This document shows, piece after piece, positions 58,923 to 64,000 of a stretch of 64,000 nt of DNA. Below the pieces are notes generated by a model. It saw nothing but the letters and a program-made list of their open reading frames with translations. It made no database searches and was not told where the DNA came from. Position 1 is the first letter of the stretch. Each line of letters starts with the position of its first letter. The position numbers were made by a program, and so were the translations under genes. Source of the stretch: Terebella lapidaria (lineage: Eukaryota; Annelida; Polychaeta; Terebellida; Terebellidae); assembly GCA_949152475.1 (NCBI GenBank), contig OX424568.1, forward strand, positions 22,729,667-22,793,666, written 5' to 3'.

Positions 58923-61479
58923 ACATGATATTGAACGTTCTACATAGGTTGACACCTTAGCTACTATTCAATTTTTGGTTGTGATAAATGTACATATTAC
59001 TTTGTTACTGAAAAGAGTGAAGGATCGGCAAAGCAATTCACACTATGTGTATTATTCGTTCCTCACGCATCACATACTAAATACGTATTGTGGTTGAGAA
59101 AACTATGACTCTGTTAAGCCAGGTGTTAGCTCTGACATTTTATATAGACATTATGCATTGGTTCACAAATTTAATGAAAGACATTCATCACGAATGAGAA
59201 AGATGCCAGTTGTTATTCATCAGTCATTCATTAGTTGATCTTTGAGTGACTTTCATATTAGTTTGTTATGTTTTTGTCATTTCACTGTGTTGAGGGTTCA
59301 GTTGTTGACAGAGTTACCGGTACTCTGTGAACTTAGTTTATGGATGACAACTCAGCAAGTATTGAAACCATCAGACAGCGATCGATGCCATCGGAAAACC
59401 ATCATGCATATTACAACGAGGTGTAGGCAGTAGCGTTGGCAACAATCGATCAGAGGGATTCTTGACTCCCCACTACCATCAATTACCACGTGGTTCTAAC
59501 AGTAAGCGATCTGATTGTGATCATATACCCATGTAGTTGTCACGGAATTGGAAAGCTAAGCATTTGAGCATGTTACAAGAATCGTACCTGGTGCAAATAA
59601 TCAGATTTCCCCAGATAAAAGAAGTCAATTGTTCGCTTATTTCTAGAACTGTTTTCAACTTAACGTAGTACGCTACAAACAGGGAGGTAAAGAATTGTCA
59701 AAATTTAAAAGTTATATCTTGAATATTATCTCTTCAAAATAACATATTTTATAGAGTAACTGATCAGCATTCTAATACTGAAAAGAAGATAGGGGTCACC
59801 GTGCTGGTTTCTTCAACATATTCGATCAAAAATCACACACATTTACTAAAACGACTTAATTTATGGTATTTTTTACACACTTTTTGCCCATATTCACATC
59901 TTGCATCTTGTATTCCAAGAGTCTCAGAACGGATACGGTGACCCCCTATATTCTCTCTTAGTTTTAGGATGCTGGTCAGGTACTCTATAAAATATGTCAT
60001 TCTGAAGCTCTATATTTTGTTAATACAGTCATTTATTTTGACCCCCTCCCCTTTTTGACCCCCTCCCCTCACTGTTTGGAACGGACTACCTTAATTGCAT
60101 CGTGCACATATAGGATGTCCATGCAGGACGAATTCCGACGTAAAAGCAACGGTAGTTCATATGAATAGTATCCCTGATCGAGTACGCCCATCAAAAGTAG
60201 CAAGGTGTTCAGAAAGTCAGCACCGTTTTAAATTTGGACCAAAATTAAATATATTCGGGAAGTTGTTCTTGGTCAATAGTGTACAAATAGACGACAATAT
60301 ATGCCCATGTGAGAAGTGTCTACAAAAGAAGTGTCTACAAGAAATATCAATGCGGAAGTCGGTGGTGTTGAACTCGGAGCTCACGTTTGATGTTAAAAGT
60401 AAAGATGCAGTCAGAAAATGGAACGAAACAAACGTGCTAATATTCCTGCTCCAAAACAGGGAAAATTAGGCACTGACATAAAGTATGAGCATGCGAGGTG
60501 AACAATGACTCGGCAGTAGGGACAAAAGTGATACCTGGCTGATCGAATGCACACCGTAGTGATGTATGTATTCCCAAATTCCACCGACACGCAAAAGTTC
60601 ACGTAAGTCGGCGATAGTGACAAAACATTCGCTGCATTCCACACAAAAATTCGTCAGATTATATACATGCTTTTCATGACTCAGATGTCATTCTTCACAA
60701 ACGATCCTGCGGTGTTGTAATTTTTTTTTTTTTCATGGATTTGAGCATCCAAGCAATCTCACTTATTTATGGCAAATGGATAACCCGTTCTTATTTAGGA
60801 CTTGTTTCTAGTGTTTTGCAGTCTTCTAGCAAAAATGACAATTATAATTAAGCTATTGTCATGGTTTTTCATCCGAGCCGTCCATTTAGGATGACAATGG
60901 GTATGAGGAACCAAGCAGTAACTTCCGTTCATATCATAGTGTTTGCAGGTAATATTTGTGGTGACACTACTAGTGCGATACCTTTAGTCTCTAAACTAGA
61001 TTCTAATCTAAAAATTAGGTGAGATACAGGCAATACTGTTGCGTGATTTTTAAGTAGAATGTTCGGCAAAAAGGAAAGACTCACAATAGACAACAGTTCT
61101 TGGATGACAGATAGGAAGTTAAGATGAGAGCGTTATGATTTTTAATGAGACTTGAATTTCGTCTTAAGCGCTCTATGAGTTTTCCCCAGTTTACACGCAT
61201 TAGCGCAGTGAACACTGATGCAAAATACTAGTTACTTTCCACACACATTAAAAAGATTTATCATCTACTTATAAAGTTACACATAATAAATATATTATAT
61301 CCGTATACATCATAACACGTTTGTGAATTTTCCTCTCACGTTGGACCACGATTACGATCGCTGTAAAATGATGTGCATTCCGATTGCATTCGGTGCAACC
61401 ACTGTCGATAAAGCGGGACTGGTATTTCGTTCTGTGATACAATAGTATGGGTGATGTGGGCACAATTAGGCATAATGTG

Positions 61480-61925
61480 TCCCTTTAAAAAGCAAGGGAG
61501 AATTCACAAGGGAAGGTCCCATTTGGAACCCTTCGACAAAATGAAAATGGCCGCCACACGCAGACGGGCGATTCAACGGTCCTTCTCGTCACAAGGGCTC
61601 ATGATGAGAATCTTTTGAAACAAAAATCTCAAAACTGTCTGAACAGTTCTTGAGAAAATGGCCGCCAAAGTCAGAAATTGTTCATTTATTCGTCGAAAAT
61701 TAACCGCCATTTTGAAAAAAAAAATGCAAAATAAAAAATACAAAAATACCCCCTTCCCCCCTCCTTAACTATTTTTAGGTATTTTTGTGCCAAATTTCAG
61801 AGATACTTGACAGTAAACTTAAAGATAAAAAATTGTTGACAGATGCCAACGCCGATCGACAACAGACACAACGCCATGCTAATAAGTTAACCACAGGTCG
61901 GTGACCTAAAAATCACAAGATAACC
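61480..61925 (-). repeat. E2 head fragment, reverse orientation (duplication copy 2)
   Basis: Partner of 55285-55675. On the minus strand it reads TTTTTAGGTCACCGACC, TTAGCATGGCGTTGTGTC and GAGAAAATGGCC-type blocks; slightly longer because of extra A-rich sequence near 61715-61745. Confidence 0.65.
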
Positions 61926-62299
61926 AACTACTCTGTGTGCGGTGTGTACATGGACACAATCATGGAAAATTCCTATACACCATGGGAAGAAAAATTTTGT
62001 TGTAATTTACACAGAAATGTGCCTTGGTTGCACAATGATCACATCACCGACAGTGAAAAAAGCAATCACACCATAGCATGTCAACAGGGGTAATTATCTT
62101 CTTATCCTGGTAGTGGCAAGTTCCAAACTGACAAGTTGCAAACTATTGCAAAAGTACCAAGAGTAATTATAATAACTCAATTATACATATCATTTCGAGA
62201 GTAAATTGATATCTTATTTGTGACGGTGGAGATGTGCATTATTATAACGCAACATGTTTCACTGCTGTCACTTCGAGATAAGGATGTCCTGCTAAATAA

Positions 62300-63004
62300 T
62301 TGTGCCATATTTATTTTTTATTTCAAAGCAAATTATTCCAAATTATCAAGCAATGGAAACATTTTTGCTGCAGCTAAAACTAAAATATTTTCGCTACAGC
62401 TAAAACTACGGTGGCTTATTTGTCCCATATTTATTTTTTTACTTCACAGAAAATAAATTCCAAGTAACAGACTGCAGCTGCAGCTGAAACTATTTTCGCT
62501 CAAACATTGTCGCAGTGTCACTCATGTTTTTTTTAGAGATTTCTTTTAGTTTTGTTTGGGATTTTTTTGAGATTGAGATTTTCAAGTGGCGAAAATAATT
62601 TTAGCTGCAGTGAAAATATTTTAGCTCCAGTGAAAATATTTTAGCTCCAGTGAAAATATTTTTTATTTGGTGCGAAAATAGTTTTAGCTGTGGCAAAAAT
62701 AGTTTTGGCTGTAGCGAGAATGTTTTAGCTGCACCTAAAATGGTTTTAACTACAGCAAAAATGTTTTTGGTGTTGCGAAAGTAGTTTTAGCTGCAGCGAA
62801 AATATTTTAGCTGTAGCTAAAATAGTTTTAATTACAGTGAAAATGTTTTAGCTGGGGCGAAAATAGTTTTAGCTGCAGCAAAAATGTTTTAGCTGGAGCT
62901 AAAATAGTTTTAGCTGCAGCGAGAAATATTTCCATTGCTTGATCATTTGGAATTAGTTTTCTTTGAAATAAAAAAAAATACATGGCACAAATAAGCCACC
63001 GTAG
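62300..63004. mobile_element. Inverted-repeat element packed with TTTTAGCTGCAGCGAAAAT units
   Basis: 62406 CTACGGTGGCTTATTTGTCC and its complement ending at 63004 (AAATAAGCCACCGTAG) form ends of 18 bp or more. 62300-62405 is a second, partial copy of the end region (GCCATATTTATTTTT and AAGCAATGGAAAC). The interior 62575-62930 repeats a unit of about 20-25 bp with a TTTTAGCTGCAGC core, itself partly palindromic (AGCTGCAGCT). The sister duplication at 56045-56065 and the related copy at 45765-45785 lack it, giving empty sites. No coding sequence. Confidence 0.8.
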
Positions 63005-63641
63005 TCAGGCCATTTATTCTGGTGTAATTCTGAACGATCTACAACATAGATCGGGTGGTGTTGAATTTACTGGCCAGCCTGAAATTGAGATAGGGCACGA
63101 CAACTTCGTGTAATCATGAGTTCTTGAATACAAACCTGCGTTAGAAAAGCACTCGCGCAGCGGAAACGCTATTAGAGGTCAGACGAGGTGTGGGCTCGAT
63201 TTGTAATTACCCACTTCACACCATGTAATTGCAGAGAAATGCATAACTCATTTTAAAGGATATTGCTTTGTGTGCATACAGGACTCCGCACTTGATGCAT
63301 CATAGTAGTATGCATTTTTCAGATAGTATGATAAAGGTGACCTACAGTACATTGTTTAAAATTAAATGTTTTTGATTACCTTTAGTTTAATTGGATCCCA
63401 ATGCGTGGCGCCTTTGTATATGGTCACATGTGCAGAAACTAAGTATCTTCCACGGCTCTATTTGCATGGGTTTATATATATTTGTCCAGTTTCCTATAGC
63501 CAACCTTCATGGCCAAATTATTGCCGGTATGTATTGTGAGCTGTGACACCTTGTTCTATCGCAGACCCAGAAATTGGGGCACAATCTCCGGCATAAAGGA
63601 GCACGACTATACCGAACGTGTTAATACCTTGTTTCATACGG

Positions 63642-63800
63642 GAAACACTGCGATGATCTACGTGATACTATGTGACAAGAAGATGAGAAACGTGATAAAC
63701 GTCTTCCTGTCCAACCTGGCGGTGTCACATCACTGTACTGGATTGTTTCATGTGCTGGCAAACATATCTGAAGTTATACATACTATCTTGTTCCTCAAAG
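63642..63800 (+). pseudogene. Decayed copy of neuropeptide-type GPCR exon 2 (copy 2)
   Basis: The open frame reads GNTAMIYVILCDKKMRNVIN, VFLSNLAVSHHCTGLFHVLA and NISEV, paralleling TM1-TM2 of the intact receptor. The frame is intact here, but the acceptor AG is changed (CATACGG instead of CATACAG), D2.50 is His, and the GTAGGT donor is gone, so the frame runs to a stop at 63827. It is a non-functional exon in the second duplication copy. Confidence 0.85.
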
Positions 63801-64000
63801 CACTTACTGATCAATATATGCGTACATAACTAAAATGCAATTGGATGTATAATGTTTGCATGTGGTTTTTCGGAAAATTTCCATGTGATTTTTTTGGAAA
63901 AGGATTCCTACAAGTTTTTTGGAACTTTGCACATTGGTTGGTATAGTGTCAGCTGAGAACTCTATTGATTCCTATTGGTCCCTTATCATCCCTCAGAGGA

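Larger units (their letters stand above)
59290..64000 (+). repeat. Right-hand segmental duplication, copy 2 (runs off the window)
   Basis: Colinear with copy 1 (51330-57000). About 1.0 kb between 59400 and 60410 is not seen in copy 1, and 62300-63004 is an insertion of an inverted-repeat element. The end of the window still matches copy 1 near 57000, so the true end is outside. Confidence 0.8.

Noticed and set aside
60095-60469. 124-codon plus-strand open frame
   Set aside because: No domain recognised; half of it lies in duplicated noncoding sequence whose partner at 51.4-51.6 kb does not keep the frame.

Overview
The window is animal nuclear DNA. It is AT-rich, carries multi-exon genes with GT-AG introns, is dominated by noncoding repeats, and has no prokaryotic operon structure. 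A neuropeptide-type GPCR, a WSC plus EGF receptor, Tc1-type and Penelope-type relics and tandem-repeat-bearing transposons together suggest a marine invertebrate (lophotrochozoan or non-vertebrate deuterostome). I cannot name the species.

Left part (1-9440): two class A GPCR genes lie head to tail on the + strand. The first (1615-2930, two exons, 379 aa) is an orphan, non-aminergic receptor. The second (5500-9439, three exons, 501 aa) looks like a trissin-receptor/neuropeptide-type receptor. Both splice in frame and give a complete seven-helix receptor.

Middle part (9500-35400): no host gene was recognised. This is a nested repeat landscape. A module of about 2-2.5 kb recurs many times. A composite block holding it is duplicated almost without change (about 12.1-18.35 kb, 18.35-25.45 kb, and a shorter third copy from 26.7 kb). 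Inside two copies sits a transposon-like element that carries a 147-bp tandem array (15.1-17.4 and 21.3-24.4 kb), and other copies of the module preserve the empty site. A Penelope-type reverse transcriptase fragment (31.06-31.64 kb) interrupts another module copy.

Right-middle part (36500-43913): I reconstruct a five-exon gene in which every intron is phase 1. It encodes a signal peptide, a WSC domain split over two exons, five to six EGF-like modules, one transmembrane helix and a short tyrosine-rich tail with an ITIM-like/ITAM-like pair and a YxN site. Its introns hold several MITEs, a Tc1 transposase relic, a hAT-like scrap and a long (TA)n tract. This gene is the most interesting candidate in the window.

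Right part (44-64 kb): solitary satellite relics, minisatellites, a second array-bearing element family (134-bp monomer, 48.4-50.9 kb) with another repeat inserted in it, and a large segmental duplication (about 51.3-57.0 and 59.3-64.0 kb). Both copies of that duplication carry a decayed copy of exon 2 of the neuropeptide-type receptor gene. Upstream sequence related to that gene also occurs near 33.7 and 45.9 kb, so this locus has repeatedly shed promoter/5' exon copies.
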